Source: an uncultured Saprospiraceae bacterium (GTDB lineage: Bacteria; Bacteroidota; Bacteroidia; Chitinophagales; Saprospiraceae). From it: a stretch of 34,719 bases of DNA. The stretch is taken from NCBI GenBank assembly GCA_937973995.1, contig CALJIQ010000098.1, positions 1 to 34,719 on the forward strand, in the 5' to 3' direction. Below the pieces are notes generated by a model. That model was not told the DNA's origin, did not search any database, and saw only the letters and a list, made by a program, of their open reading frames with translations. A program made the position numbers and the translations under genes. Of the stretch, positions 14,286 to 23,214 are shown one piece after another. Each line of letters opens with the position of its first letter. The first letter of the stretch is position 1.

Positions 14286-15029
14286 ATGAAAAATTTTAAA
14301 GTAGTTTGGATAGGCAGTCTGATACTAAGTATCTTTTTTTTAAGTGGAGGGGCTTTACTTGCACAACCTGCTCACGCTAAAGCAAAAAATAAAGCGAAGG
14401 AGGTCAAAGAAAAAACACAAGATGCTGCTCAAGACGCAGCAAAAGACATGGAGGAAGCTATGGAAGAAGCCAAGGCGAAAGGGAAAGGCAAGGGAAAAAA
14501 TAAAGCAAAGAAGCAAAAGAACAAAGGAAAAGGCAAGAATAAGGTAAAAGGAAATAAGGATAAAGAAAGACAGGACAACGATGAGGAGGAGGAATTAGAA
14601 TATGAAGACGACGAGGACGATGATGATGATGAATATGACGAAGAGGAGGAAGAAGGAAAAGCACTTGGTAAAGGTAAAGACAAGTCAAAAGGAAAAGGAA
14701 AAGGCTACGGTAAAAGTAAAGGAGATAAGAAAGGTAAAGCATTTGGACAAGCTAGATCAAAAGAGGCAAAAGCTAAAAATGCTGATAAAAGGCAAAAGGC
14801 AAAAAATTCAGTAGCAAATGCAGAAAAAAGAATTGAAAAAAGTAGAGCTAGAATTGCTAGAGCAAAAGATAAAGTAGCAGCAGCTAAAGCAGATGGTAGC
14901 ATGACACCTGAAGAAATTTCTGATAAGGAAGCTGCGATTCAACGGGCAGAAGCTAGATTAGCAGACTTAGAAGAAAGCGTGCTTACCGGGAAAAAGAAGA
15001 TAAAAAAGAAGGTAAAAACAATCGAATAG
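14286..15029 (+). CDS. Highly charged exported low-complexity protein (Lys-rich blocks around an acidic run)
   Basis: A signal peptide (about 1-31, MKNFKVVWIGSLILSIFFLSGG then LLAQPAHA) precedes a 216-residue mature part of very biased composition. First come Lys/Ala blocks (about 32-90, GKGKGKNKAKK type). An acidic run of Asp and Glu follows (about 98-124). A second Gly/Lys block (about 125-160) comes next. A C-terminal helical coiled coil (about 160-247) carries regular Ala/Arg/Lys spacing (NAEKRIEKSRARIARAKDKV, AAIQRAEARLADLEESV). It is a polyampholyte likely to be disordered in the middle. No family is recognised. A role in binding envelope polymers or other charged partners is possible but not shown. 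A strong terminator follows. Confidence 0.75.
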   Translation: MKNFKVVWIGSLILSIFFLSGGALLAQPAHAKAKNKAKEVKEKTQDAAQDAAKDMEEAMEEAKAKGKGKGKNKAKKQKNKGKGKNKVKGNKDKERQDNDEEEELEYEDDEDDDDDEYDEEEEEGKALGKGKDKSKGKGKGYGKSKGDKKGKAFGQARSKEAKAKNADKRQKAKNSVANAEKRIEKSRARIARAKDKVAAAKADGSMTPEEISDKEAAIQRAEARLADLEESVLTGKKKIKKKVKTIE

Positions 15030-15468
15030 ACAATAGCAATAGTAAGTAAGAACACAAATAATGGAATTCGCAAATCGTGTGAGCGTACGCTCACGCGATT
15101 TTTTTATTATGCTATCTCTAGGTCTAATAAAGTCGAACAAAAAAATATTATCTCACTAAGGATTTTTTAACAACATTAAATTGTTTTTTATTATTAAATT
15201 TAATATATTACATCTGGTATTAAAAGTATAGCTAAGAACCTCGAAACCAATAAATTTTAAGAAAACATAAAACAAATCTTAAAAAGATCGTATAACAAAT
15301 AAGCAATATATCTCCTCCCTAAATATTTATATTGCTTCACTCCTCTTTACGACCTGTGGTTTCCAACGAGAAGGATAAGTTAAAATAAAAATTCCCGGTA
15401 TAGGGTCCAGTAATAATTTTTTAAACACTTAATAGTAGAGCCAATTAGGCTTTAGGAATTTATATCTC
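15030..15468. other. Intergenic region before the GH3-like/beta-lactamase gene
   Basis: It contains the terminator at 15072-15105 and a 10-bp hairpin (15301-15310 against 15328-15337). The rest is AT-rich without a gene. No clear TAnnTTTG promoter was found for the downstream gene. Confidence 0.45.
15072..15105 (+). terminator. Rho-independent terminator of the charged secreted protein gene
   Basis: The stem is built on GTGAGC-GTAC-GCTCAC, flanked by AAATCG and CGATTT with one unpaired position per side. A T run follows. It is symmetric and could work in both directions. Confidence 0.85.
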
Positions 15469-18324
15469 ATGAACAATATTAACTGCAGGTGCTTCTGCCT
15501 CTTAGTGGCTATTAGTATATATGCCACTACGGGTCTTGTCGCAGAATCCTCCTTCCTTTCTGACACCACCACCACACAACTTAATACCCCTTGGGTCGAT
15601 TCTACGCTGAATGCCTTAACCTTAGATGAAAAACTAAGTCAGCTCTTCATTATTCAAGCTCAACAGGAACTAGATAATCAACTAATTGAAAAGATTCAAG
15701 ACCTTCAACCCGCAGGCATTCTATTAAAAGATCTGTCACTTCATTCTTATATTACCAGTATTAATAAATTGAGAAGAAACCCCACTATCCCCTTATTGGA
15801 GGTTTCAGATCAAACGGTTTCTCTTCATAATCAATTTAAAGATTTACCCAAGCTTCCTACTCCAGCTACCTTAAGTGCTATTAATGATACCCCACTAAAG
15901 GAAGCATTGCAAGATCAATTGTTAGCAGACATAACGACCTTAGGTATTAATTGCAGTTTCGCCCCTAATATTCATTTCCACCAATCTGGAGAACAGGCAT
16001 ATTCTGATTTAAATAATGAGACAAACCCTTCTGCCATTTTTAGAAGAGCCAGTAATCAAGTAGCTGCCCTGAACGATCGAAAGACACTCTCCATCCTACA
16101 AGGACTCAAATGGTCGTTTGTATATGATGAAAGTTTTCCAAAGCAATTTTCCTATTTAAAGCACAATGGTTTATCTGGAATTTTATTAGATGATCAAATT
16201 CTAAATACCGATCATCTTTCAGAAAAGGGGCCTGAATTTTTAAAGAATTACCTTCAGGATGAATTACACTTTGAAGGATTAATCATCGGAAAATTATCTC
16301 CCAAAGCGACCTTTATTGATTATTATTGGGCAGGTGCAGATGCATTCGTAGTGCCAATAGAGGAAGTAGATCAAGTACTAAAGCAACTGAAGCAATTGGT
16401 CAATCAAAATATTATTGACATAAAAAGAATTGAAGAAAAAGTAAGAAAAATATTATTATTAAAGGCAGACCTAGATCTTCCGAATCAACAACTAGCATCT
16501 TTAGATAGAGATAAAGTAATTGCTAGACTATACCCTACTCCAGAAAGTCATATCGAAAAATTATATGAAAAATCAGGAGTCATTATTCCTTCTCAGAAAC
16601 ATGCGCTTCCATTGCCAACGACCTATGGTCTTAATAGACATATCATTCATGTGAGCCATGAAAAATTAAGCACTTTACAGCGAACTGCTTTTGAATTTGT
16701 TAATTCAACGCCTCATCTATATCGACCAAAAAAAGAGAACGGCATCATCAATCCATTAGCTTTTGAAGGAAAGGATAAAATTTATTTAATTGCCATAGAT
16801 CATATTGATCTATCTACAGAAAAGAATAAAATCTTTTTAAACTCCATTTACGAATTAGCGAAGGAAAATGAGGTGGCTATTATCAATTTTGGTAATCCTT
16901 TGAACCTTAACTTATTTTCAGAGGACTTTACCCAAGTTCAACTATTTGAAAAAAATAAAAAAACGGAGCGATTGGCCATTCAATTATTGTATGGCAGTGC
17001 AAAGGCTAGTGGAAGTATGCCAGTTGGAATTTCTACTCAGATACCGTATGCATTTAGCCACACCACCCAAATCAATAGACTTAGACGAACTACTCCTGAA
17101 AAAGTAGGAATGAATAGCGAGGAATTATATAGAATAGATGAAATAGTAGATCAAGCGATTAGACAAAGAGCAATACCTGGCTGTCAGGTTTTAGTAGCGA
17201 AGGCGGGTCATATTGTCTATTCCAAAAGTTTTGGACACCATACCTATGAGATGCAACATCGAGTAGAACGGTCGGATGTATATGATGTGGCATCTGTAAC
17301 TAAAGCAGCAGCTACTACGCTGGCTATGATGAAATTACAAGAAGATGGAATGGCTTCCATTGATGAAAAAATAGGGAACCAAATGAGTTTACCCGCTCAT
17401 TCTTCCCTAAAAAATATCACCCTCAAACAATTCCTTATTCACAAATCAGGTTTGCAAAAGAATATGCCCATTAGTCCTTATTTAAATAAAAGGAATGGCA
17501 CAGATTGTACGACCTATTTTTGTAATACCCAAACAGAAGCACATAGTCAAAAAATAGCCGACCAGATATACTTCAACCCACAATATCAAATGGATATTTG
17601 GAAAGCGGTTAATCGATTAGACTTACCAAATAAGTACAGATACCGAAAGTTTCTTTATAGCGATGTGAATTTCTACATCCTACAACAATTTATCGAAGCA
17701 ACAACAGGAATGGGATTGGATGAGTATGTCAATGAGCAATTTTATAAGCCGCTAGGTTTGCGCTACTGTTTATACAATCCATTGAACCGTTTTCCTAAAT
17801 ATATGATTGTCCCAACGCAGGATGACCAAAAATGGAGAAATACGTTGGTGCAAGGAACGGTACATGACGAAACGGCTGCTTTACATAGTGGCATAGGAGG
17901 GAATGCAGGATTATTTTCTAATGCGGAAGACTTAGCCATCCTTTTTCAAATGTTACTAAATGGTGGGAACTATGGCGGGAAAGAATACTTACAATCAAAA
18001 ACCATCAAGTATTTCACAACTGCCAAACACGGCAATCACAGAGGATTAGGTTTTGATATGCCTTTGCAGACTAGCACTATTTCTTCCAATGCTTCTGCCA
18101 GCACGTTTGGTCATAATGGTTTTACAGGGACTTGTGTTTGGGTGGATCCTGAGAATCAATTGATCTACATTTTCTTAGCCAATAGAATTCATCCAGAAGT
18201 CCATAATCGAGCGTTGTCAAAACTAGGCGTTCGCAGAAAAATACATGATGCTATCTATAATGCGATAGATAGAGACTTCACTAGAGAAGAGACTATTTTA
18301 GTGAATTTGAGTGGAAGGGAATAA
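15469..18324 (+). CDS. Degenerate GH3-like domain fused to serine beta-lactamase-like (class C/esterase) domain
   Basis: The 951-residue protein has an N-terminal signal sequence. Residues about 40-335 follow the outline of NagZ-type GH3 (LNALTLDEKLSQLFIIQAQ, then AGILL, IPLLEVSDQ, LGINCSFAPNIHF), but key sites are lost. DQEGG reads SDQTVS, the KHFPGHGDT dyad region reads KTLSILQGLKWS, and the nucleophile position (GLIIGKLSP, about K275) lacks Asp. A GH3-C-like part spans about 335-530. The C-terminal domain (about 545-935) has S609-x-x-K612, YSDVN (730-734) and FGHNGFTG (H882), all expected for an active serine hydrolase. GH3/beta-lactamase fusions are known in Bacteroidota. A likely role is acting on peptidoglycan or related substrates in the periplasm, with the GH3 part as a scaffold. 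Confidence 0.87.
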   Translation: MNNINCRCFCLLVAISIYATTGLVAESSFLSDTTTTQLNTPWVDSTLNALTLDEKLSQLFIIQAQQELDNQLIEKIQDLQPAGILLKDLSLHSYITSINKLRRNPTIPLLEVSDQTVSLHNQFKDLPKLPTPATLSAINDTPLKEALQDQLLADITTLGINCSFAPNIHFHQSGEQAYSDLNNETNPSAIFRRASNQVAALNDRKTLSILQGLKWSFVYDESFPKQFSYLKHNGLSGILLDDQILNTDHLSEKGPEFLKNYLQDELHFEGLIIGKLSPKATFIDYYWAGADAFVVPIEEVDQVLKQLKQLVNQNIIDIKRIEEKVRKILLLKADLDLPNQQLASLDRDKVIARLYPTPESHIEKLYEKSGVIIPSQKHALPLPTTYGLNRHIIHVSHEKLSTLQRTAFEFVNSTPHLYRPKKENGIINPLAFEGKDKIYLIAIDHIDLSTEKNKIFLNSIYELAKENEVAIINFGNPLNLNLFSEDFTQVQLFEKNKKTERLAIQLLYGSAKASGSMPVGISTQIPYAFSHTTQINRLRRTTPEKVGMNSEELYRIDEIVDQAIRQRAIPGCQVLVAKAGHIVYSKSFGHHTYEMQHRVERSDVYDVASVTKAAATTLAMMKLQEDGMASIDEKIGNQMSLPAHSSLKNITLKQFLIHKSGLQKNMPISPYLNKRNGTDCTTYFCNTQTEAHSQKIADQIYFNPQYQMDIWKAVNRLDLPNKYRYRKFLYSDVNFYILQQFIEATTGMGLDEYVNEQFYKPLGLRYCLYNPLNRFPKYMIVPTQDDQKWRNTLVQGTVHDETAALHSGIGGNAGLFSNAEDLAILFQMLLNGGNYGGKEYLQSKTIKYFTTAKHGNHRGLGFDMPLQTSTISSNASASTFGHNGFTGTCVWVDPENQLIYIFLANRIHPEVHNRALSKLGVRRKIHDAIYNAIDRDFTREETILVNLSGRE

Positions 18325-18358
18325 GATATTAAGTTCAAACACCAATAGCAAATTCAAG

Positions 18359-18399
18359 TTCAAGTTCAAGAACATCTGAATGTAGTTCTTGAACTTGAA
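18359..18399. terminator. Hairpin between convergent genes, likely bidirectional transcript end
   Basis: A perfect 15-bp stem (18359-18373 against 18385-18399) has an 11-nt loop. It is built from TTCAAG units repeated three times on the left side. It separates the beta-lactamase fusion (+) from pyruvate kinase (-). No strong T run follows. Confidence 0.6.
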
Positions 18400-18455
18400 T
18401 TTGATGTACTGAGACCGTCCACCGTCAGCGAAGCGTCCGTCCACCATCTACCAAA

Positions 18456-19889
18456 TCAGTCAACTAGAGTCAGCTTAATCATATTTGTACGAAAGCGTTT
18501 ATGGATAGGCATACTAGCTAAATTAACAATCATTTCCCCTTTCTTGATCTCCCCTGCATCTTTCAAAATTTTTACTACATCTTCGATTGTACCATCCGTG
18601 GTAGAAAACCGATCGTAGTAAAAGCATTTTACACCCCACACTAAATTAAGTGTCCCAAGCATATGGACTTGATCTGAAAAGATAAAAATTTCACTGGAAG
18701 GTCTAAAACTTGATACCTTAAAGGCGGTATATCCAGAGGTGGTCATGCCAATGATGGCTTTGGCATTGATATCCGTTGCCATTTTGGAAGCATTCAAACA
18801 AATGACATCAGAATAATAAGTTCTGGACTTCTTAGATGGCTTGGGCATTCTTCCAGCTATGGAATAATGTTTTTCTGTTTCTGCAATAATTTTATTCATC
18901 GCCTCCACTACCTTGACGGGGTGTGCCCCCACAGAAGTTTCTCCACTAAGCATGACGGCATCCGCCCCATCCCAGACGGCATTTGCCACATCTGTAATCT
19001 CTGCCCTGGTAGGGGTAGGGTTGGTAATCATACTATCCATCATTTGGGTAGCTACGATAACGGGTCTAGCTCTTTGGATACACTTATTGATAATTTCCTT
19101 TTGAAGAGAAGGCAATTTTTCCATCGGCACTTCGATCCCCAAATCCCCTCTAGCTACCATAATTCCGTTAGAATACTTTATGATTTTATCAATTCTTTCA
19201 ATTGCCTCTGGTTTCTCAATTTTTGCAAGAATTTTCGCTGGATGATTTTTTTCATCTACCCTTTTTTGCAAATCTCGCATATCCTTTCCAGAGCGTACGA
19301 AAGAAAGGGCAATCCAATTGACGGGTTGTGTTAAGATAAAATCGAGGTCTTTTATATCCTTTTTGGTGAGAGAGGGTAAGGAGATTTTTGTATTTGGTAG
19401 ATTTACCCCTTTATTAGATTTAAGCACGCCACCGAAGGTAACCCTTAATTTCACGGTATCCTTACCATTGGTACTATCTACTACAAACTCTAATTTTCCA
19501 TCATCTACCAGCACCTTTTCGCCTGGAGACACATCTTTGGCAAACCGCTTATAACTCATGTAGATTTTATCCTTATTCCCGATACATTCCTTATTCACAA
19601 AGGTTAATATATCTCCTTTTTTCACAGGAAGTCCATCTTTTTCCATCTTCCCAACTCTCAGCTTAGGGCCTTGTAAATCCGCCAATATGCCTAAATATAA
19701 ATTATGCTTTTTATTGATGGCAGTAACATGCTCTATTACCTTTAAATGATCTTCATGGGTACCATGAGAAAAATTCAATCGGAAAATATTGACACCTGCA
19801 TGGGCTAGTTCTTTCAACTTTTCATAAGAGCTACAAGCGGGTCCAACGGTCGCAACAATCTTCGTATTCTGATGATCTACAATCTTCAT
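18456..19889 (-). CDS. pyk: Pyruvate kinase
   Basis: It converts phosphoenolpyruvate and ADP to pyruvate and ATP, the last step of glycolysis. The 477-residue length is normal. The N-terminus TKIVATVGPACSS and FRLNFSHGTHEDH are the substrate and nucleotide site segments. ILAKIEKPEAIERIDKII contains the catalytic Lys, and IMVARGDLGIEVP is the Mg-binding loop. DAVMLSGETSVGAHPVKVVE follows. The C-terminal domain lacks the extra PEP-utiliser domain seen in some Firmicutes. The gene lies beside acpP-fabF-rnc but on the opposite strand. A good promoter match is directly upstream. Confidence 0.97.
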   Translation of the reverse strand: MKIVDHQNTKIVATVGPACSSYEKLKELAHAGVNIFRLNFSHGTHEDHLKVIEHVTAINKKHNLYLGILADLQGPKLRVGKMEKDGLPVKKGDILTFVNKECIGNKDKIYMSYKRFAKDVSPGEKVLVDDGKLEFVVDSTNGKDTVKLRVTFGGVLKSNKGVNLPNTKISLPSLTKKDIKDLDFILTQPVNWIALSFVRSGKDMRDLQKRVDEKNHPAKILAKIEKPEAIERIDKIIKYSNGIMVARGDLGIEVPMEKLPSLQKEIINKCIQRARPVIVATQMMDSMITNPTPTRAEITDVANAVWDGADAVMLSGETSVGAHPVKVVEAMNKIIAETEKHYSIAGRMPKPSKKSRTYYSDVICLNASKMATDINAKAIIGMTTSGYTAFKVSSFRPSSEIFIFSDQVHMLGTLNLVWGVKCFYYDRFSTTDGTIEDVVKILKDAGEIKKGEMIVNLASMPIHKRFRTNMIKLTLVD

Positions 19890-19925
19890 AGGGGAGTTAG
19901 TGTAAAATTTACAATAATTACTTTG

Positions 19926-19957
19926 TAAAAGTAGCAGATTACCTTTACAGAAGCAAA
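19926..19957 (-). promoter_or_regulatory. Bacteroidota-type promoter of pyk
   Basis: On the minus strand TTTG (19954-19957) is followed after 20 nt by TACTTTTA (19926-19933). This matches TAnnTTTG at all fixed positions but the last. The spacing suits the known 17-23 nt range. The implied leader is about 30 nt. Confidence 0.55.
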
Positions 19958-20057
19958 GAATTAAATTAAAGCAGCAATAAATAGCACAAATAACTATTCA
20001 TAATTAACTTTTTACGAGACACTTGTAGTTTCGGTTGACAAAAAAATAGAAAAAACC

Positions 20058-20089
20058 TTTGGTTATCCTGTAATGAATGATTTACTTTG
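20058..20089 (+). promoter_or_regulatory. Bacteroidota-type promoter of acpP-fabF
   Basis: TTTG (20058-20061), 20 nt, then TTACTTTG (20082-20089), one base off TAnnTTTG. It lies 160 bp before the acpP start codon. Confidence 0.5.
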
Positions 20090-20250
20090 CACTGCATTTA
20101 AAGAGTGCAGTAATTGAAAATACTATAAGGATCAGTTAAAATAAATTCCTGATTTAGAAGTGATTACTCTTTCATAATGGGATAAAACCTATTTGAAAGT
20201 AAAATCTAGAAAATGGAAGATATTATTAACTACTACTAAATTAATTTGCT

Positions 20251-20487
20251 ATGGCAAACATTTCAGAAAGAGTAACAAAGATCATCATTGATAAGCTTGG
20301 TGTTGACGAGTCTGAAGTTACTGCAGAAGCTAGTTTTACGAATGATCTAGGAGCAGATTCCCTAGATACAGTAGAATTAATCATGGAATTTGAAAAGGAA
20401 TTTGATATTTCAATTCCGGATGAAAAAGCAGAAGCAATCGCTACCGTAGGCGATGCAATTGCCTACCTTGAAGGTGCTGCTAGTTAA
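20251..20487 (+). CDS. acpP: Acyl carrier protein
   Basis: This 78-residue acidic protein carries growing fatty acyl chains on a phosphopantetheine arm. The attachment site is S37 in [21 protein letters not shown], an exact family motif. Helix I ([19 protein letters not shown]) and helix III ([19 protein letters not shown]) are also typical. It is followed after 185 bp by fabF, as in many Bacteroidota, and the two probably share a transcript despite the long gap. Confidence 0.98.
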   Translation: MANISERVTKIIIDKLGVDESEVTAEASFTNDLGADSLDTVELIMEFEKEFDISIPDEKAEAIATVGDAIAYLEGAAS

Positions 20488-20506
20488 GGCACCTTAATAA
20501 ATTATA

Positions 20507-20626
20507 AGACCACAAAATTGAAGATATAGCCTTCCTACTCTAAAATTGGAAGGTGTGATAAACAATGACTTTGACTTTACTTGAAGGGAAAAAGTTTGTA
20601 TATTGCTTCTATGAATTTTGTGGTCT
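20507..20626 (+). repeat. 13-bp perfect inverted repeat spanning the acpP-fabF gap
   Basis: AGACCACAAAATT (20507-20519) pairs with 20614-20626. The 94 nt between them contain a smaller CCTTCC/GGAAGG stem. It may form a transcript structure that attenuates or protects the acpP message relative to fabF. The second arm is followed by a short T-rich run. Confidence 0.5.
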
Positions 20627-20672
20627 TTTCCTTTTCCATCCCATTCCATAAAATCATCCACTCCTTAATTTA

Positions 20673-21914
20673 ATGAAGCGAGTTGTTGTTACAGGTCTAG
20701 GCGCCATCACTCCTATCGGAAATACCCTCAAAGATTATACTGATGGTCTAAGAAATGGAAGAAGCGGGGCTGGTCCGATCACCCACTTCGATACCACAAA
20801 TTTTAAAACTAAATTTGCTTGTGAGGTAAAAGACCTCAATATGGCAGATCATCTGGATCGTAGAGAAATCCGTCGAATGGATCTTTTCACCCAGTATGCG
20901 TTGGTTATTGCTAAAGAAGCAATAGAAGATAGTGGTATTGACTTGGAACAAATAGACTTAGATCGAGCAGGTTGTATTTGGGGATCAGGTATCGGTGGTT
21001 TAGGGACTTTAGAATCAAATGTCTCGGAACATGCCACCGGAAAAGGCATCCCTCGCTATAATCCATTCATGATTCCTCGAATGATACCAGATATTGCGCC
21101 TGGGTTGATTTCCATTAAGTATGGATTGCGAGGCATTAACTATGCTACGGTTTCCGCTTGTGCCTCTGCCTCTCATGCCATTATCAACTCCTTTGACTAT
21201 ATTCGTATGGGCAGAGCAGATATGATTCTAACGGGCGGATCTGAGGCGGTAATTACGATGACAGGCATTGGGGGATTTAATGCCATGAAGGCGCTTTCCA
21301 CTCGAAATGATGATCCTAAAACCGCTTCTAGACCTTTTGATGTAGATAGAGAAGGCTTTGTATTGGGAGAAGGAGGAGCTGTTTTAATTTTAGAAGAATA
21401 TGAGCACGCCAAAAAAAGGGGTGCTAAAATATATGCAGAAGTTGCAGGCGGGGGGATGACAGCAGATGCCCACCACATGACGGCTCCTCATCCAGAGGGC
21501 TTGGGCGCTAGAAATGTGATGAAGATGGCATTAGCTGATGCTAAACTGAACCCAGAAGACATTGCCTACGTAAATGTACATGGCACTTCTACAAAGTTAG
21601 GGGATATAGCAGAATCCAAAGCAATTCAGAAGGTCTTTGGGGACCATGCTTACGATTTAAACATTAGCTCTACCAAATCCATGACAGGTCACTTATTAGG
21701 GGCAGCAGGGGCGGTAGAAGCCGTAGCAGGGATCATGGCCATTCAGGAAGGATTTATACCCCCTACGATTAATCATTTTACAGACGATCCTGCAATTGAT
21801 AATAAATTGAATTTTACATTTAACGAGGCACAGTCCCGGAAAGTAAATGCAGTATTGAGCAATACTTTTGGTTTTGGAGGGCACAATGCATCTGTAATTT
21901 TCAAAAGACTATAA
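20673..21914 (+). CDS. fabF: Beta-ketoacyl-ACP synthase II
   Basis: FabF condenses malonyl-ACP with acyl-ACP in fatty-acid elongation. The 413-residue length is standard. The active-site Cys is C163 (VSACASASHAI); the two His are H303 (VNVHGTSTKLGD) and H340 (KSMTGHLLGAAGAVEA), with K335. The N-terminal VVVTGLGAITPIG and C-terminal NTFGFGGHNASVIFK are typical. It lies between acpP and rnc, the usual Bacteroidota order. Confidence 0.98.
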   Translation: MKRVVVTGLGAITPIGNTLKDYTDGLRNGRSGAGPITHFDTTNFKTKFACEVKDLNMADHLDRREIRRMDLFTQYALVIAKEAIEDSGIDLEQIDLDRAGCIWGSGIGGLGTLESNVSEHATGKGIPRYNPFMIPRMIPDIAPGLISIKYGLRGINYATVSACASASHAIINSFDYIRMGRADMILTGGSEAVITMTGIGGFNAMKALSTRNDDPKTASRPFDVDREGFVLGEGGAVLILEEYEHAKKRGAKIYAEVAGGGMTADAHHMTAPHPEGLGARNVMKMALADAKLNPEDIAYVNVHGTSTKLGDIAESKAIQKVFGDHAYDLNISSTKSMTGHLLGAAGAVEAVAGIMAIQEGFIPPTINHFTDDPAIDNKLNFTFNEAQSRKVNAVLSNTFGFGGHNASVIFKRL

Positions 21915-21972
21915 ATGTCCAACGAGGAATATTTTATTAAATGGGATTTGTATTTACCTTATGCTACATTGA

Positions 21973-22020
21973 GGTGATCAAAAAATAACCAAGCCTTGAT
22001 TTGCTTGTTTTTTGACCATC
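21973..22020 (+). terminator. Hairpin after fabF, likely terminator
   Basis: TCAAAAAA (21978-21985) pairs with 22008-22015. An inner CAAGC/GCTTG stem (21990-21994 and 22003-22007) is separated from it by a 4-nt bulge on one side. The stem itself carries the T run. Confidence 0.5.
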
Positions 22021-22230
22021 AGAAAAGTTAAATACCAGCCTTTCAGAAGTATTCTTACCCGTTCGTCTTTGCTGGTCTTTTTAGATTACTTACCTCCTTC
22101 TTTAAAGGTAATTCTCTTTACTTCCTACTTTTTCAGTGACTATCAAAGCGTAGTCTTGATCTAGCCTCTATCAATCTGATTAAAATTTTAGAACAGTCAA
22201 TGCTATTTTTTCCTAGAAAAGGTGTGCCCC

Positions 22231-22297
22231 AGCAAACGTCAATAGAAAGGACTATTAACGTCTGCTGTTAGTTATCGTATAAAGCCGTGCTTTATAC
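22231..22297 (+). promoter_or_regulatory. Two tandem hairpins in the possible rnc leader
   Basis: The first stem is 22231-22245 against 22252-22266, with 13 of 15 positions paired and a 6-nt loop. The second is a perfect 8-bp stem, 22277-22284 against 22290-22297, with loop CCGTG. They lie 168-234 nt before the RNase III start codon. In Escherichia coli RNase III cuts a stem in its own leader; a similar loop here is only an inference. Confidence 0.45.
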
Positions 22298-22464
22298 CTT
22301 CTATACTTTCTCGGAATCAATACAGGACTTTTCATTTTTAGTACTGATGAAAGAATAATTTCTCCTATGATGTTTTCAAGTGATTGTTGTTGGGTTTCTA
22401 CCTTTAAAGACCATCATTTAAAAGCAGAGAACTTATTTTTCGTCCTTGCTTAAACTCATTTATT

Positions 22465-23208
22465 GTGTTTAACATTTTTAAACAGTTCTTCAATCTTTAT
22501 TTTTCAAGCAATGAAGACCGAGAATTTACCCGCAGACTCCGAAGTATTTTAGGATACATTCCTTGTAATTTGGGATTATACAAATTGGCTTTCTTTCATA
22601 AGTCAAATAATTCTCAAAAAGGATATGCCATTCAAAACAATGAACGGCTAGAATACTTGGGAGATGCCGTACTTGGTACCATTGTAGCGGAGTACCTTTT
22701 CAAAAAGTATCCTAACAGCAACGAGGGGTTCTTAACTAAAATGCGTTCCAAAATTGTCAAGCGTAAATCCCTAAATATCATTGGGGATAAGATGGGGCTA
22801 GACGTTTTATTATCGGAGTATAATAAAACTCGTTTAAGCCGCTCTATGCTTGGGAATGCTGTGGAAGCATTAGTTGGAGCAATCTACATTGAAAAAGGCT
22901 ATGTACAAACGAAAAAGTACGTAGTCAAAAACTTGCTCAGAAGGTATCTGGATATCCATGAACTGGAAATCACAGATGATAACTTCAAGAGTCAGTTATT
23001 AGAGTGGTCTCAAAAGAATGGGAAACAAGTAAGCTATAAAGTGCTTGCTCGTTACAAATTCGAGAAGAGAGACCGATTCAAGGTAGCCGTTTTAGTTGAT
23101 GGAGAGAAAGTCGGCACTGCCGATGACTTCAACAAGAAAAGCGCCGAACAGATTGCCTCAGAAAGAGCGTTGAGTGCATTAGGAATTCCTGCTCCGCATC
23201 ATGGATAA
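22465..23208 (+). CDS. rnc: Ribonuclease III
   Basis: RNase III cuts double-stranded RNA, notably in rRNA maturation. The 247-residue protein has the signature NERLEYLGDAVLG (E60, E63, D67), and the second metal-site segment GNAVEALVGAIYIEKG (E134, with N131 where E. coli has Asp, a replacement also frequent in relatives). A double-stranded-RNA-binding domain (about 172-243: NFKSQLLEWSQKNG, then KKSAEQIASERALSALG) completes it. The start used is GTG at 22465; no better in-frame ATG precedes the nuclease domain. The upstream neighbours acpP and fabF support the call. Confidence 0.96.
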   Translation: MFNIFKQFFNLYFSSNEDREFTRRLRSILGYIPCNLGLYKLAFFHKSNNSQKGYAIQNNERLEYLGDAVLGTIVAEYLFKKYPNSNEGFLTKMRSKIVKRKSLNIIGDKMGLDVLLSEYNKTRLSRSMLGNAVEALVGAIYIEKGYVQTKKYVVKNLLRRYLDIHELEITDDNFKSQLLEWSQKNGKQVSYKVLARYKFEKRDRFKVAVLVDGEKVGTADDFNKKSAEQIASERALSALGIPAPHHG

Positions 23209-23214
23209 GGTCTT

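Larger units (their letters stand above)
19890..20250. other. Divergent promoter region between pyk and acpP
   Basis: It contains promoter matches in both directions (19926-19957 for pyk and 20058-20089 for acpP). A small hairpin (ACTGCA/TGCAGT, 20091-20111) lies at the likely transcription start of acpP. The acpP leader would be about 150 nt. No gene is seen. Confidence 0.55.
21915..22464. other. 550-bp intergenic region between fabF and rnc with several stems
   Basis: No gene is seen. In order it holds the fabF terminator-like hairpin (21973-22020), a 6-bp stem ACCAGC (22034-22039)/GCTGGT (22071-22076) followed by a T run, and two tandem stems at 22231-22266 and 22277-22297. The last part, next to rnc, is unstructured. 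Confidence 0.55.

Noticed and set aside
14429-14742. Long Ser/Leu-rich frames on the minus strand opposite the charged protein gene
   Set aside because: They mirror the purine-rich Lys/Glu codons of the plus-strand gene; no signal of a real protein.
18867-19554. Plus-strand frames opposite pyruvate kinase
   Set aside because: Shadows of a strongly conserved gene on the other strand.
21915-22464. tRNA or known structured RNA in the fabF-rnc gap
   Set aside because: Stems are present, but no cloverleaf or known riboswitch core could be recognised by eye.
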